Below are positions 34,468 to 43,178 of a DNA stretch of 64,000 nt, in pieces. Source of the stretch: Amycolatopsis thailandensis. GTDB taxonomy: Bacteria > Actinomycetota > Actinomycetes > Mycobacteriales > Pseudonocardiaceae. The stretch is from NCBI RefSeq assembly GCF_002234405.1, contig NZ_NMQT01000118.1, positions 1 through 64,000 of the forward strand. Reading direction: 5' to 3'. Position 1 is the first letter of the stretch. Every line of letters begins with the position of its first letter. The position numbers and the translations under genes are program-made. The notes beneath the pieces were generated by a model. The model had not been told where the DNA came from, searched no databases, and worked only from the letters and a program-made list of their open reading frames with translations.

Positions 34468-34821
34468 CTAGTGCTTCGCGGCGTGGCCTTCGGAGCTCCA
34501 GACCACGTACGCCTCGTCGGCGTCGGTGGTCATGGCCTCGATGAACTTCTCGTTGTCGAAGCCCGGCAGCGTTTGCAGCCGCTCGATCAGCGCGTCGGCG
34601 GCCGGGTCGCCGCTGGGGATCGCGGTGCCCTTCCCGTCGGCGCCGGCGAGCATGAAGAAGACGTCTTCTTTCCACGGGCCTTCAGGGATCACTCTGACCA
34701 CCACCGCGGACAGCTCGGACCACGTGACGGCTTCCTCGCTTCCGTCCGCGAGCTGGCGCCGCACTCCGGTGTCATCGACGCTGACCGTCCGGGATTGTGC
34801 GTTGGGCGACTCGTGGGACAA
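34468..34821 (-). CDS. conserved hypothetical protein
   Basis: A 117-residue soluble protein. Segments VDDTGVRRQLADGSEEAVTW and LPGFDNEKFIEAMTTDADEA look like a small alpha/beta domain common in actinomycetes. No catalytic motif is seen. It ends 1 bp from a palindrome facing osmC and starts 57 bp after the DinG gene end. Confidence 0.75.
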   Translation of the reverse strand: MSHESPNAQSRTVSVDDTGVRRQLADGSEEAVTWSELSAVVVRVIPEGPWKEDVFFMLAGADGKGTAIPSGDPAADALIERLQTLPGFDNEKFIEAMTTDADEAYVVWSSEGHAAKH

Positions 34822-34878
34822 CCGGTTCTCCCTGTCTTCGGCGTTCCGTTAACGGTACTCGGCCGTGTTCCAGGCCAC

Positions 34879-36936
34879 TCAGGCCGGGGCGGCGGCGTCG
34901 AGGCGGCGCAGCGCGTCGCGGGCGACCTTCGGGTCCATGGTCGGCCAGAACGGCGGCAGCGACGCGCGCAGGAACCCGCCGTAGCGGGCGGTGGCCAGCC
35001 GCGAGTCCAGGATCGCCACGACGCCGCGGTCGGTGACCGAGCGGTGCAGCCGTCCGGTGCCCTGGGCGAGCAGCAGGGCGGCGTGCGTGGCCGCGACGGT
35101 GAGGAAACCGTTGCCGCCCCTGGCCTCCACGGCTCGCTGCCGGGCCGACGAGACCGGGTCGTCCGGACGCGGGAACGGGATCCTGTCGACCACCACGAGC
35201 TGGAGCGACGGACCCGGCACGTCGACGCCCTGCCACAGCGACAGCGTGCCGAACAGGCAGGTGCGCGCGTCCTCGGAGAACTTCTGCACCAGGAGGCCGG
35301 TGGCGTCGTCGCCCTGGCAGAGGATCGGCAGGTCGAGCCGCTCCCGCATCTCTTCGGTGGCCTGCTTCGCCGCGCGCATCGAGGAGAACAGGCCGAGTGT
35401 GCGCCCGCCGGCGGCCTCGATCAGCTCGGCCAGCTCGTCCATCGTCGAGGGCTGCAATCCGTCCCGTCCCGGCGGCGGCAGATGCTTGGCCAGGTAGAGG
35501 ATGCCGTTGCGCTTGTGGTCGAAGGGGGAGCCGACGTCGAGACCGGTCCACTTCGGGCCGTCGGCGTCGTCGGTGTCGGCCGGGGCGGCCTTGTCGGTCG
35601 CCGCGCCCGGCGCCTTCTCGACCCTGGCCCCGCCGGGCGGGAGACCCCACTGCCGGGCCATGGTGTCGAACGTGCCGCCCAGGGTCAGCGTCGCCGACGT
35701 GAGGACGGTCGTGTGCTGGTTGAAGACCCGCTCCCGCAGCAGACCCGCGACACCCAGCGGAGCGACCTTCAGCGCGGGCGGCCGCGGGTTCGTGGAGAAG
35801 CGGTCCCCGGTCAGCCAGACGACGTCGCGCTGGTGCGCCTTGTCGTCGTCGAAGGCTTCGAGCAGCCGGACCGCGGTGTCGTGGACTTCTTCGAGCAGCG
35901 ACCGCGCGAGTTTGCGGGCGGTGGCCTCGTCGACGTCCTCCTTCCGGTCCTTGCCGAGCGAGGTGAGGCAGCGGTGCGCGGCGTCGCGGACCGCGGGGAT
36001 CGCGCCGTTGAGGGCCTGCGGCAGCGAGTCCATCCGGCCCGACGGCATGTCGTCGAGGATCAGGGCCAGCCCGTCGCCCGCCTCGAGCAGCTGGTCCGCC
36101 ACCTCGTCGTCGACCAGTTTCCCGCAGCGCCGGGCGGCGGCGGAGACCATGCCGCTGGTCAGCTCGCCGGTCGCCACGGAGGTCACGCGATCGACGAGGT
36201 CGTGCGCCTCGTCGATGATCACCAGGTCGTGGTCCGGGAGTACCTGGTAGCCCTGCAACGCGTCGATCGCCAGCAGCGCGTGGTTGGTGATCACGACGTC
36301 GGCCTTGCCCGCCTCGGCGCGGGACCGTTCGGCGAAGCAGTCCGTGCCGATGGGGCAACGTGAGGCGCCCAGGCATTCCTTGGCCGTCACGGACACCTGA
36401 CGCCACGCCTGGTCCGAGACGCCGGGGACCAGCTCGTCACGGTCCCCGGTCTCGGTGTCGGACGACCATTCCCGCAGCCGGGTGACCTCCTTGCCCAGCC
36501 GGGAGACGGCGAACGGGTCGAACAGCTGCTGATCCTCCGGCTCGTCCGGGGCGCCGGAATCGAGCCGGTGGAGGCAGAGGTAGTTACGACGCCCCTTGAG
36601 GATCGCGAAGGTGGGTTCACGGCCCAGGGGCTTCTTGAGCGCCTTCGCCAGCCGGGGGAGGTCCCTGTCGACCAGCTGGCGCTGCAACGCGATGGTGGCC
36701 GTGGAGACCACGACCGTGGCCTCCTTCTCGACCGCGTGCCGGATCGCGGGAACGAGGTAGGCCAACGACTTCCCGGTGCCGGTGCCCGCTTGGACGGCCA
36801 GATGCTCGCCGGTGCGGATGGCGCGGCCGACCGCGTCCGCCATCTGGACCTGGCCCTCGCGCTCGGCACCGCCCACGGACTCGACCGCGTGGGTCAGGAG
36901 TTCGAGGACACCGGGGAAATCAGCACGGGAGGGCAC
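34879..36936 (-). CDS. dinG: DinG-family ATP-dependent DNA helicase
   Basis: A 685-residue superfamily 2 (XPD/DinG) helicase. Walker A is AGTGTGKS (about 50-57), the DEAH box is at 242-245, and four cysteines (121, 188, 194, 200) form an iron-sulfur cluster site. LLLAQGTGRLHRS near the C-terminus is motif VI. It should unwind DNA 5' to 3', including R-loops. Its place before pncB and clpS matches the order dinG-pncB1-clpS known in M. tuberculosis, but here bioY, a secreted protein gene, eda and pncA intervene. Confidence 0.93.
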   Translation of the reverse strand: MPSRADFPGVLELLTHAVESVGGAEREGQVQMADAVGRAIRTGEHLAVQAGTGTGKSLAYLVPAIRHAVEKEATVVVSTATIALQRQLVDRDLPRLAKALKKPLGREPTFAILKGRRNYLCLHRLDSGAPDEPEDQQLFDPFAVSRLGKEVTRLREWSSDTETGDRDELVPGVSDQAWRQVSVTAKECLGASRCPIGTDCFAERSRAEAGKADVVITNHALLAIDALQGYQVLPDHDLVIIDEAHDLVDRVTSVATGELTSGMVSAAARRCGKLVDDEVADQLLEAGDGLALILDDMPSGRMDSLPQALNGAIPAVRDAAHRCLTSLGKDRKEDVDEATARKLARSLLEEVHDTAVRLLEAFDDDKAHQRDVVWLTGDRFSTNPRPPALKVAPLGVAGLLRERVFNQHTTVLTSATLTLGGTFDTMARQWGLPPGGARVEKAPGAATDKAAPADTDDADGPKWTGLDVGSPFDHKRNGILYLAKHLPPPGRDGLQPSTMDELAELIEAAGGRTLGLFSSMRAAKQATEEMRERLDLPILCQGDDATGLLVQKFSEDARTCLFGTLSLWQGVDVPGPSLQLVVVDRIPFPRPDDPVSSARQRAVEARGGNGFLTVAATHAALLLAQGTGRLHRSVTDRGVVAILDSRLATARYGGFLRASLPPFWPTMDPKVARDALRRLDAAAPA

Positions 36937-36974
36937 GGGACAAGACGATAGCCGGGGGCACCGTCAAGATCGTC

Positions 36975-37048
36975 CGCCCCGTGCAATGAAGGGGCCTTTC
37001 ATAGCAAAATTTGCCATGAAAGGCCCCTTCATTGCAGCGCGTGGGGCG
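36975..37048. repeat. intergenic palindrome, 'caatgaagg' family (copy 3)
   Basis: Arms TGCAATGAAGGGGCCTTTCA... and ...TGAAAGGCCCCTTCATTGCA, with an outer CGCCCC/GGGGCG pair, lie downstream of bioY and upstream of dinG, both leftward. Confidence 0.8.
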
Positions 37049-37061
37049 GTGAAAGGGCCGG

Positions 37062-37652
37062 TCACGACTCCTTGCGGAAGCGGGAAACCAGCGCCCAGGT
37101 GGCCGGAAGCAGCGCGGCCGCGACGGCGATCTTCAGCGCGTCCCCGATCAGGAACGGCACGACACCCTTTTCGAGCGCGGTCGACAGGCCGAAGCCGGTC
37201 GACGCCATCAGCCACGGCACCCCGACCGAGTAGATGACGAGGTTGCCCAGCACCATCGTCCCCGCGGTGCGCAGCGGCGTGCGGTCCCCGCCGCGACCGG
37301 CGAGCGCGCCCACCAGCGCGCCGGCGAAGACGAAACCGACGATGTAGCCCGCGCTGGCGCCGAACAGGCCCGACGAACCGTTCTGGAACCAGCCGAAGCC
37401 GGCCGCGCCGACGGCGAGGTACAGCGCCATCGACAGCGCGCCGCGCTTCCAGCCCAGCGCCGCGCCGACGAACAGGGCGGCGAACGTCTGGCCGGTCATC
37501 GGCACCGGCGAGCCGGGCACCGGGATCAGGATCTGGGCGGCCGCGCCGGTCAGGGCGGCGCCACCGGCGACCAGGACGGCGTCACGGACCAGCGCGCCGG
37601 GAACGAGGTCGGCGAGAACCGGACGGGTGCCGGCCACAGACAGCGAAGACAC
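37062..37652 (-). CDS. bioY: biotin transporter BioY (ECF S component)
   Basis: A 196-residue, six-helix membrane protein. QILIPVPGSPVPMTGQTFAAL is the biotin-binding signature, with GASAGYIVGFVFAGALVG later. BioY captures biotin for an ECF-type importer; the energising BioM/BioN genes are not adjacent. The GTG start has AGGAGG just upstream. A dyad resembling a BioQ site lies 27 bp before the start. Confidence 0.95.
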   Translation of the reverse strand: MSSLSVAGTRPVLADLVPGALVRDAVLVAGGAALTGAAAQILIPVPGSPVPMTGQTFAALFVGAALGWKRGALSMALYLAVGAAGFGWFQNGSSGLFGASAGYIVGFVFAGALVGALAGRGGDRTPLRTAGTMVLGNLVIYSVGVPWLMASTGFGLSTALEKGVVPFLIGDALKIAVAAALLPATWALVSRFRKES

Positions 37653-37678
37653 TCAGACCTCCTATGAGTACACGAATG

Positions 37679-37692
37679 TGAACCGAGGTTAA
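37679..37692. promoter_or_regulatory. BioQ-like operator upstream of bioY
   Basis: TGAAC-CGAG-GTTAA resembles the TGAAC/GTTA half-sites bound by the TetR-type biotin repressor BioQ in corynebacteria and mycobacteria. It is positioned to block bioY transcription. Confidence 0.4.
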
Positions 37693-37805
37693 CGGCAGAA
37701 GGCGGGCCTTGGACCGAATGTCGGCCACCTCACGGTCATGGCCCGTCCACTCGTCCGGGTGGCGTGGGCCTGCGCGGGTCAGGCTCTTGGTGGAGGCTGC
37801 CGGAC

Positions 37806-38471
37806 ATGAGGAAACCCGTTTCGAGGCTGTTGTCGGTGACGATGCTGACCGGGGCGCTGGTGACGGGAGGCCCGGCGATCGCGTCGGCCGATCCGGCGCC
37901 CGCGACGGCGTCCGCGTCGGTGGGTTCGCTCGACGTGGAGATCGGCGACGAGCACGTGGTCACCGGCGAGCTCGCGCCCTGTGACGTCGACGGTCCCCTG
38001 ACCGCGACGACCCGGGGCGGCTCGACCGGCGACTTCGCCCGGTTCGGCGGGGGTGAGTCGCGCTGCGGCCGCAACGGTGCGGCGGCCGTCGGCGAGGCGG
38101 CCGGGCGGCGCTTCGAGACCACCCTGCTCAAGCGTTTCGGCGGCCCGGTGATCAAGGTCCGCACCTTCATGGCGAAGTGCAGCACCACCAAGGACGGCAG
38201 CCTCGGCTACATCGAGTTCGGCGACGTCACCGGGTTCACCCTGCCGGAGAACATCCCGCAGAACTACCGGCTGACCATCGCGGGCGGCAAGGGCGGCACG
38301 GCGCTGGCGTCGCTCACGGTCAACGAGACCGTCACGCCGACACCGCCCGACGGGAGCCTCGTGACGCACATGCTGCACATCAAGCTGTTCCCGCAGGGCG
38401 GCGGACCGGCGAAGGGCGACATCTACCTCGGGACCGCGCGCTGCGACCCCTACGGCAAGAAGAAGCCCTGA
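37806..38471 (+). CDS. secreted protein, choice-of-anchor P-like
   Basis: A 221-residue protein. The signal peptide ends in PAIASA before DPAPATASA. The mature part is beta-rich with cysteines in pairs (LAPCDVDG / ESRCGRNG and MAKCSTTK / TARCDPYG), as in actinobacterial choice-of-anchor P proteins. No enzymatic motif. Monocistronic: bioY is divergent and a palindrome follows the stop. Confidence 0.72.
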   Translation: MRKPVSRLLSVTMLTGALVTGGPAIASADPAPATASASVGSLDVEIGDEHVVTGELAPCDVDGPLTATTRGGSTGDFARFGGGESRCGRNGAAAVGEAAGRRFETTLLKRFGGPVIKVRTFMAKCSTTKDGSLGYIEFGDVTGFTLPENIPQNYRLTIAGGKGGTALASLTVNETVTPTPPDGSLVTHMLHIKLFPQGGGPAKGDIYLGTARCDPYGKKKP

Positions 38472-38486
38472 CCCCCTTCGCTCGCC

Positions 38487-38550
38487 CGAGTGTCATGAAG
38501 GGTCCCCTTAGGACAAGTTTCGTCCCATGGGGACCCTTCATGACACTTCG
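38487..38550. repeat. intergenic palindrome, 'tgtcatga' family (copy 1)
   Basis: CGAGTGTCATGAAGGGTCCC... pairs with ...GGGACCCTTCATGACACTTCG, between convergent secreted-protein and eda genes. The second copy is at 44897-44951. Confidence 0.8.
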
Positions 38551-38572
38551 CGAGCCGAAACGCGGAAGGGGC

Positions 38573-39226
38573 TCAGGGGCGCGAGACGTATTTCGCGGCC
38601 GCGGCGACGAACTCGCCCGCCCGGGTCGCGAGGTCCGTCAGCGACCCGCCGGAGGTGAGCGCGTCACCGAGCAGCGGCGTGGCGGCCGCGACGGCGATCG
38701 AACCCGCTTCGAGGTACTTCCCGACGTCGGCCAGGTGCACGCCACCGGTCGGCACCAGCGGGATGTCCGGCATCGGCGCCCGGATCGCCCGCAGGTAGGC
38801 GATCCCGCCGACGGCGGCGATCGGGAACACCTTCACCGCCGCCGCGCCGAGCCGCCAGGCCTGGTCGATCTCGGTGGGCGTGAGCGCGCCGCAGATCACC
38901 GGCAGCCCGCGTTCGTGCGCGCGTTCCAGCACCAGCGGGTTCACCGTGGGCGTGACCACGAACGTCGCGCCCGCGTCCGCCGAGAGGTCCACATCGGACA
39001 CCTCGCGGACGCTCCCGGCGCCGACGTGCGCGTCGTCGCCGAGCTTCTTGCGGATGGTCGTGATGGCGTCCGGGGCGCCCGGCGTCGTCAACGCCGTTTC
39101 GAGCACCCGCACCCCGGCCGCGTGCAGCACCGTCGCGGCGTCGGCGAACCGGCTCGCGTCCGCGGCCCGCAGGATCGCGACGAGCCGGTTCTCGATCAGG
39201 GTGTCCTGGAGGTCGTGCTGGATCAT
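38573..39226 (-). CDS. eda: KDPG/KHG aldolase
   Basis: A 217-residue class I aldolase. The Schiff-base lysine is in AAVKVFPIAAVGG (about 137) and the catalytic Glu in VLETALTTPGA (about 43). It splits 2-keto-3-deoxy-6-phosphogluconate into pyruvate and glyceraldehyde-3-phosphate, or 4-hydroxy-2-oxoglutarate. The start overlaps the pncA stop (ATGA), an unexpected coupling of a sugar-acid aldolase to NAD salvage. No other Entner-Doudoroff gene is in the window. Confidence 0.9.
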   Translation of the reverse strand: MIQHDLQDTLIENRLVAILRAADASRFADAATVLHAAGVRVLETALTTPGAPDAITTIRKKLGDDAHVGAGSVREVSDVDLSADAGATFVVTPTVNPLVLERAHERGLPVICGALTPTEIDQAWRLGAAAVKVFPIAAVGGIAYLRAIRAPMPDIPLVPTGGVHLADVGKYLEAGSIAVAAATPLLGDALTSGGSLTDLATRAGEFVAAAAKYVSRP

Positions 39227-39798
39227 GCGGCCGGGACCGGCGCCTTTCCGGTGTAGGTGACGCCCGCCTCGTCGAAGTCCTTGAGCGCGGCGTCGACCGT
39301 CGGCTGCGAACCGCCGACGGTGAGGTCCAGCAGCACCCGCACCTTGAAGCCGGCCTTCGCCGCGTCGAGCGCCGTCGCGCGGACGCAGAAGTCGGCCGCG
39401 ATGCCGACGACGTCGACCTCGGTGACGTCCCGCTCCTTCAGCCAGGCGTCGAGTGTCTTGCCGTCACGCGCGTTGCCTTCGAAGCCGGAGTACGCGGCGG
39501 AGTACTCGCCCTTGGAGAAGACCTCGCTGATCGGGACCACGTCGAGCGCGGGGTGGAACGACGCGCCGGAGGTGCCGGCGACGCAGTGCCGCGGCCAGCT
39601 GTCCTTGAAGTCCGGCGTCTCGCTGAAGTGGTCGCCCGGGTCGATGTGGTAGTCGCGGGTGGCGACGACGTGCGCGTAGCCACCTTCGGCGGCCTGCTTG
39701 GAGATCGCTTCGGCGGCGGCGGCGCCACCGGGCAGGCCGAGCGACCCGCCTTCGCAGAAGTCGTTCTGCACATCGACCACGATCAGGGCGGTCCCCAT
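39223..39798 (-). CDS. pncA: nicotinamidase
   Basis: A 191-residue protein. The catalytic triad is in place: Asp9 (VVDVQNDF), Lys97 (FSKGEYSAAYSGFEG) and Cys138 (GIAADFCVRAT). PHP-type metal ligands follow in RDYHIDPGDHF. It converts nicotinamide to nicotinic acid, the substrate of PncB encoded 20 bp upstream on the same strand. In mycobacteria this enzyme also activates pyrazinamide. Overlaps eda by 4 bp. Confidence 0.95.
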   Translation of the reverse strand: MGTALIVVDVQNDFCEGGSLGLPGGAAAAEAISKQAAEGGYAHVVATRDYHIDPGDHFSETPDFKDSWPRHCVAGTSGASFHPALDVVPISEVFSKGEYSAAYSGFEGNARDGKTLDAWLKERDVTEVDVVGIAADFCVRATALDAAKAGFKVRVLLDLTVGGSQPTVDAALKDFDEAGVTYTGKAPVPAA

Positions 39799-39818
39799 GG
39801 GTTTCTCCTGAGTTCTTT

Positions 39819-41123
39819 TCAGACGAATACGGTCGGGATGGCGGGGTCCCCGTGCGAGAGCTTGAGCCCTTCCCACGGCAGGCTCACCAGCGCCCGCCGG
39901 AGCCGCTGGCGCGCGTCGTCCAGCGTGGGCAAATCATCCACCGTCCGGCCGTCCCGGACCAGCGGAATCTGCAATTCGTGGTCGTTCGGTCCCCGTTCCG
40001 GTACCGCCGAGCCGGCGGTCCAGATCACCTCTTCGACGGCGGTGCCGGTCTCGCGGTGCCGCCGGATCGCGGATTTCCGCCCGCCGCGGGACTCTTTGTG
40101 CGCGCTGCGCTTGGCGACCGGCTTGCCGTCGACCTCGACGAGCTTGTAGACCATCCCGGCGGTCGGCGCGCCGGAGCCGGTGACGACCGAGGTCCCGACG
40201 CCGTACGCGTCGACCGGTTCCGCCCGCAGCGCCGCGATGGCGTGTTCGTCGAGGTCGCCGGACACCACGATGCGGGTGTCCTTGGCGCCCAGGGAGTCCA
40301 GCTGCTCGCGGGCCTTGCGCGCCAGCGGGCCGACGTCGCCGGAGTCGATGCGGATCGCGCCGAGCTCGGTCCCGGCCACCCGCACGGCGGTCTCGATGCC
40401 CTTGGTGATGTCGTAGGTGTCCACCAGGAGCGTGGTGTCGGCGCCCATCTTGCCGACCTGCGCGCGGAACGCCTCTTCCTCGCTGTCGTGCAGCAACATG
40501 AACGCGTGCGCGACGGTGCCCCGCGTCGGGATGCCGTAGCGGCGGCCCGCTTCGAGGTTGGAGGTCGTCGCGAAACCGGCGAGGTACGAGGCCCGCGCGG
40601 CGGCGACGGCGGCCCACTCGTGCGTGCGGCGCCCGCCCATCTCGATGATCGGCCTGCCGTGCGCGGCGCCCGACATCCGCGCCGCCGCGGACGCGATCGC
40701 GCTGTCGTGGTTGAGGATCGAGAGGATCAGCGTCTCCAGCACGACGGCGTCGCCGAAGCCTCCGGTGACGGTCAGGATCGGGGAGCCGGGGAAGTACAGC
40801 TCGCCCTCGGCGTAGCCGTCGATGTTCCCGGAGAAGGAGTAGTCCGCGAGCCACGAAAGGGTGGCGTCGTCGACGACGGCCGTCGCTTCCAGCTGGCTCA
40901 GTTCGGCGTCGGTGAACCGGAAGTCCGCGATCGCGTCGAGGACCCGCCCGGTGCCCGCGACGACGCCGTAGCGGCGGCCGTCGGGGAGCCGACGTGCGAA
41001 GACCTCGAAGACGCACGGCCGGTCCGCGGTCCCGTCGGACAGCGCGCTGGCCAGCATGGTCAGCTCGTAGTGGTCGGTGAGCAGCGCGGTGCTGGCGCCA
41101 GTGGCCGCCTCGGGGAAACCCAT
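39819..41123 (-). CDS. pncB: nicotinate phosphoribosyltransferase
   Basis: A 434-residue protein. TDHYELTMLASAL at the N-terminus, EMGGRRTHEWAAVAAARASYLAGFATTSN near the middle and AIRIDSGDVGPLA are the family signatures. It forms nicotinate mononucleotide from nicotinic acid and PRPP. First gene of a pncB-pncA-eda run, so the two NAD-salvage steps are made together. It is divergent from clpS, as in M. tuberculosis. Confidence 0.96.
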   Translation of the reverse strand: MGFPEAATGASTALLTDHYELTMLASALSDGTADRPCVFEVFARRLPDGRRYGVVAGTGRVLDAIADFRFTDAELSQLEATAVVDDATLSWLADYSFSGNIDGYAEGELYFPGSPILTVTGGFGDAVVLETLILSILNHDSAIASAAARMSGAAHGRPIIEMGGRRTHEWAAVAAARASYLAGFATTSNLEAGRRYGIPTRGTVAHAFMLLHDSEEEAFRAQVGKMGADTTLLVDTYDITKGIETAVRVAGTELGAIRIDSGDVGPLARKAREQLDSLGAKDTRIVVSGDLDEHAIAALRAEPVDAYGVGTSVVTGSGAPTAGMVYKLVEVDGKPVAKRSAHKESRGGRKSAIRRHRETGTAVEEVIWTAGSAVPERGPNDHELQIPLVRDGRTVDDLPTLDDARQRLRRALVSLPWEGLKLSHGDPAIPTVFV

Positions 41124-41197
41124 GGTGCCAGCCTATTCACCCACATGGCCGGACCTGCCAACCCGTACCGGGTTGGGCCCGTGACACCATGGAGTGC

Positions 41198-41497
41198 ATG
41201 TCCACGCCTGTCGCATCCGAGCAGACGCAGGTTGATCCACAGGGAGTAGAAGTCGTCTCTGAGGACAAGCCCTGGCGGACGGTCGTCTGGAACGATCCGG
41301 TGAACCTCATGTCGTACGTGACGTACGTGTTCCAGAAGCTGTTCGGTTACAGCCGGGACCACGCGACGAAGCTGATGCTCGACGTGCACCAGAAGGGCAA
41401 GGCGATCGTGTCCTCCGGTTCCAAGGAGAAGGTGGAGACCGACGTCGCGAAACTGCACGCGGCCGGCCTCTGGGCCACTATGGAGCAGCCCTCATGA
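41198..41497 (+). CDS. clpS: ATP-dependent Clp protease adaptor ClpS
   Basis: A 99-residue protein. WRTVVWNDPVNLMSYVTYVFQKLFGY and ATKLMLDVHQKGKA form the N-degron-binding core of ClpS. It delivers substrates with destabilising N-termini to the Clp ATPase. The internal ATG (41198) is preferred to one three codons earlier. It overlaps the DUF2017 gene by 4 bp and opens the conserved clpS-rdgB block. Confidence 0.95.
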   Translation: MSTPVASEQTQVDPQGVEVVSEDKPWRTVVWNDPVNLMSYVTYVFQKLFGYSRDHATKLMLDVHQKGKAIVSSGSKEKVETDVAKLHAAGLWATMEQPS

Positions 41498-42051
41498 ACG
41501 GATGGCGCCGCAAGGGCGAGACCATCGTCGCCGGTTTCGAGCAGCAGGAGGCCGCGGTGCTGCGCGGTCTGGTCAGCCAGCTGGAGGACATGCTCACCGC
41601 GCGCGCCGAGGAGGCGCCGCAGGACGAGCTGGCGGAGCTGACCGGGATCCGGACGGGACCGACGGAGTCGCCGGACGATCCGGTGCTCTCCCGGCTGCTG
41701 CCGGACTTCCACAAGCTGGACCCGGACAACCCGACCCGCGAGGACATCGACTCGGCCGCCGCGATGCGGTCGATCCACGAGCCCGATCTGCTGGACAAGA
41801 AGGTCGGCGTCGCCAAGATCGTGCTGGACACCCTGCCGCGTGACGGCGGGAACGTGCGGCTGACCTTCGAGCAGGCCGACGCGTGGCTGGGCGCGCTCAA
41901 CGACGTCCGGCTCGCGCTGGGCACCGCGCTCGACGTCACCGAGGACATGCCCGACGAGCTGCCCGAAGACGATCCCCGCGCGCCGCATCTCGGCGTCTAC
42001 CACTGGCTGACGTGGGTGCAGGAGACCCTCATCCAGTCGCTGACCTCGTGA
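41494..42051 (+). CDS. DUF2017 family protein
   Basis: A 185-residue soluble, helical protein of the actinobacterial DUF2017 family that always follows clpS (Rv1332 in M. tuberculosis). FEQQEAAVLRGLVSQLEDML and HLGVYHWLTWVQETLIQSL are characteristic. Overlaps clpS (ATGA) and the P1 hydrolase gene (GTGA). A role with ClpS is suggested only by this constant linkage. Confidence 0.9.
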   Translation: MNGWRRKGETIVAGFEQQEAAVLRGLVSQLEDMLTARAEEAPQDELAELTGIRTGPTESPDDPVLSRLLPDFHKLDPDNPTREDIDSAAAMRSIHEPDLLDKKVGVAKIVLDTLPRDGGNVRLTFEQADAWLGALNDVRLALGTALDVTEDMPDELPEDDPRAPHLGVYHWLTWVQETLIQSLTS

Positions 42052-43040
42052 TCACCGACGTTCCCGGCGTGCTGGTCGGGCACCACGAGCGGGTCGGCGA
42101 CGGCTGGGCGACCGGGACGACGGTCGTGCTGGTCCCCGATGGCGCCGTCGGCGCGGTCGACCAGCGCGGTGGCGCGCCGGGTACGCGGGAGACCAATCTG
42201 CTGGAGCCGGAGAACCTGGTCCAGCACGTGAACGCGATCTGCCTGTCCGGCGGGAGCGCGTACGGCCTGGCCGCGGCGGACGGCGTCATGCGCTGGCTCG
42301 CCGAGCGGAACCTGGGGATCCCGGTCGGGACCCAGCCGCACGAAGTGGTGCCGATCGTGCCCGCGGCGGTGCTGTTCGACCTGCCGCGCGGTGACTGGGG
42401 CAACCGTCCGGACGCTTCCTTCGGTTACGCGGCTTGCGAAGCGGCCGCCGGGGGTCCTGTGCCACTGGGGACCGTCGGCGCGGGCGCCGGGGCGAAGGCA
42501 GGATCACTCAAAGGCGGGATCGGGACCGCTTCGGAGCGGGTGGGGGAGTTCACCGTCGGCGTCGTCGCCGCGGTGAACGCCGCCGGCGAGGCCGTCGACC
42601 TCTCGACCGGCCGCGCCTTCGCGGCGGATCACGAGGTCGACGGCGAGTTCGGTGTCCGCTGGCCCGACCGGCCCGGCGACGTCGAGACGAAGGCGGCGGG
42701 GCTCAACACGACCATCGGCGTCGTGGCTGTCGACGCGGCACTGTCCAAAGCGGAGGCACGGCGGCTCGCGGTGGCCGCGCAGGACGGTCTCGCCAGGGCG
42801 GTCCGCCCGGCGCACACGATGTTCGACGGCGACACGGTGTTCGCGCTGGCGACCGGCGACCGGGAGCTGCCCGGCGGCGCGGGTCCCGTCGCGGCGGCGC
42901 GGCGCGCGATGGTGCTGGACACGCTGTGCTCGGCGGCCGCGCGGGTGTTCGGGCGGGCGATGGTGCACGGCGTGCTTTCGGCCACTTCGGCCGGTGACAT
43001 GCGCGCGTACCGCGACGTCTGGCCCGAAGCCCTCTCCTGA
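42048..43040 (+). CDS. P1 family (DmpA/NylC-type) N-terminal nucleophile hydrolase
   Basis: A 330-residue protein. ICLSGGSAYGLAAADGVM near 62 and the region AGAGAKAGSLKGGIGTAS (about 148-165), ahead of the self-cleavage and nucleophile region, identify peptidase family P1. Members cleave themselves and act as aminopeptidases or amidases. It corresponds in position to M. tuberculosis Rv1333. The substrate is unknown. GTG start overlapping the preceding stop. Confidence 0.9.
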   Translation: MITDVPGVLVGHHERVGDGWATGTTVVLVPDGAVGAVDQRGGAPGTRETNLLEPENLVQHVNAICLSGGSAYGLAAADGVMRWLAERNLGIPVGTQPHEVVPIVPAAVLFDLPRGDWGNRPDASFGYAACEAAAGGPVPLGTVGAGAGAKAGSLKGGIGTASERVGEFTVGVVAAVNAAGEAVDLSTGRAFAADHEVDGEFGVRWPDRPGDVETKAAGLNTTIGVVAVDAALSKAEARRLAVAAQDGLARAVRPAHTMFDGDTVFALATGDRELPGGAGPVAAARRAMVLDTLCSAAARVFGRAMVHGVLSATSAGDMRAYRDVWPEALS

Positions 43041-43051
43041 CCACTGATCTT

Positions 43052-43115
43052 CGCATTTCGTCCTCTGGATGCGGTAGTTGCACGCGCAAGGACCGCATCC
43101 AGAGGACGAAACGCG
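43052..43115. repeat. intergenic palindrome, 'cctctgaatgcgg' family (copy 3)
   Basis: GCATTTCGTCCTCTGGATGC... pairs with ...GCATCCAGAGGACGAAACGC (about 27-bp arms), between two rightward genes of the clpS block. Confidence 0.75.
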
Positions 43116-43164
43116 GGATCGAGTGGCGGCAATCTCAGAGTGTGGACCGACCGCGTCCAGCACC

Positions 43165-43178
43165 TAAGATGTGCGGTG
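43165..43178 (+). promoter_or_regulatory. -10 element, leaderless start of mec
   Basis: TAAGAT ends 7 bases before the GTG that gives the conserved N-terminus of Mec; no SD is visible. Supports a separate promoter inside the block just after the palindrome. Confidence 0.4.
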
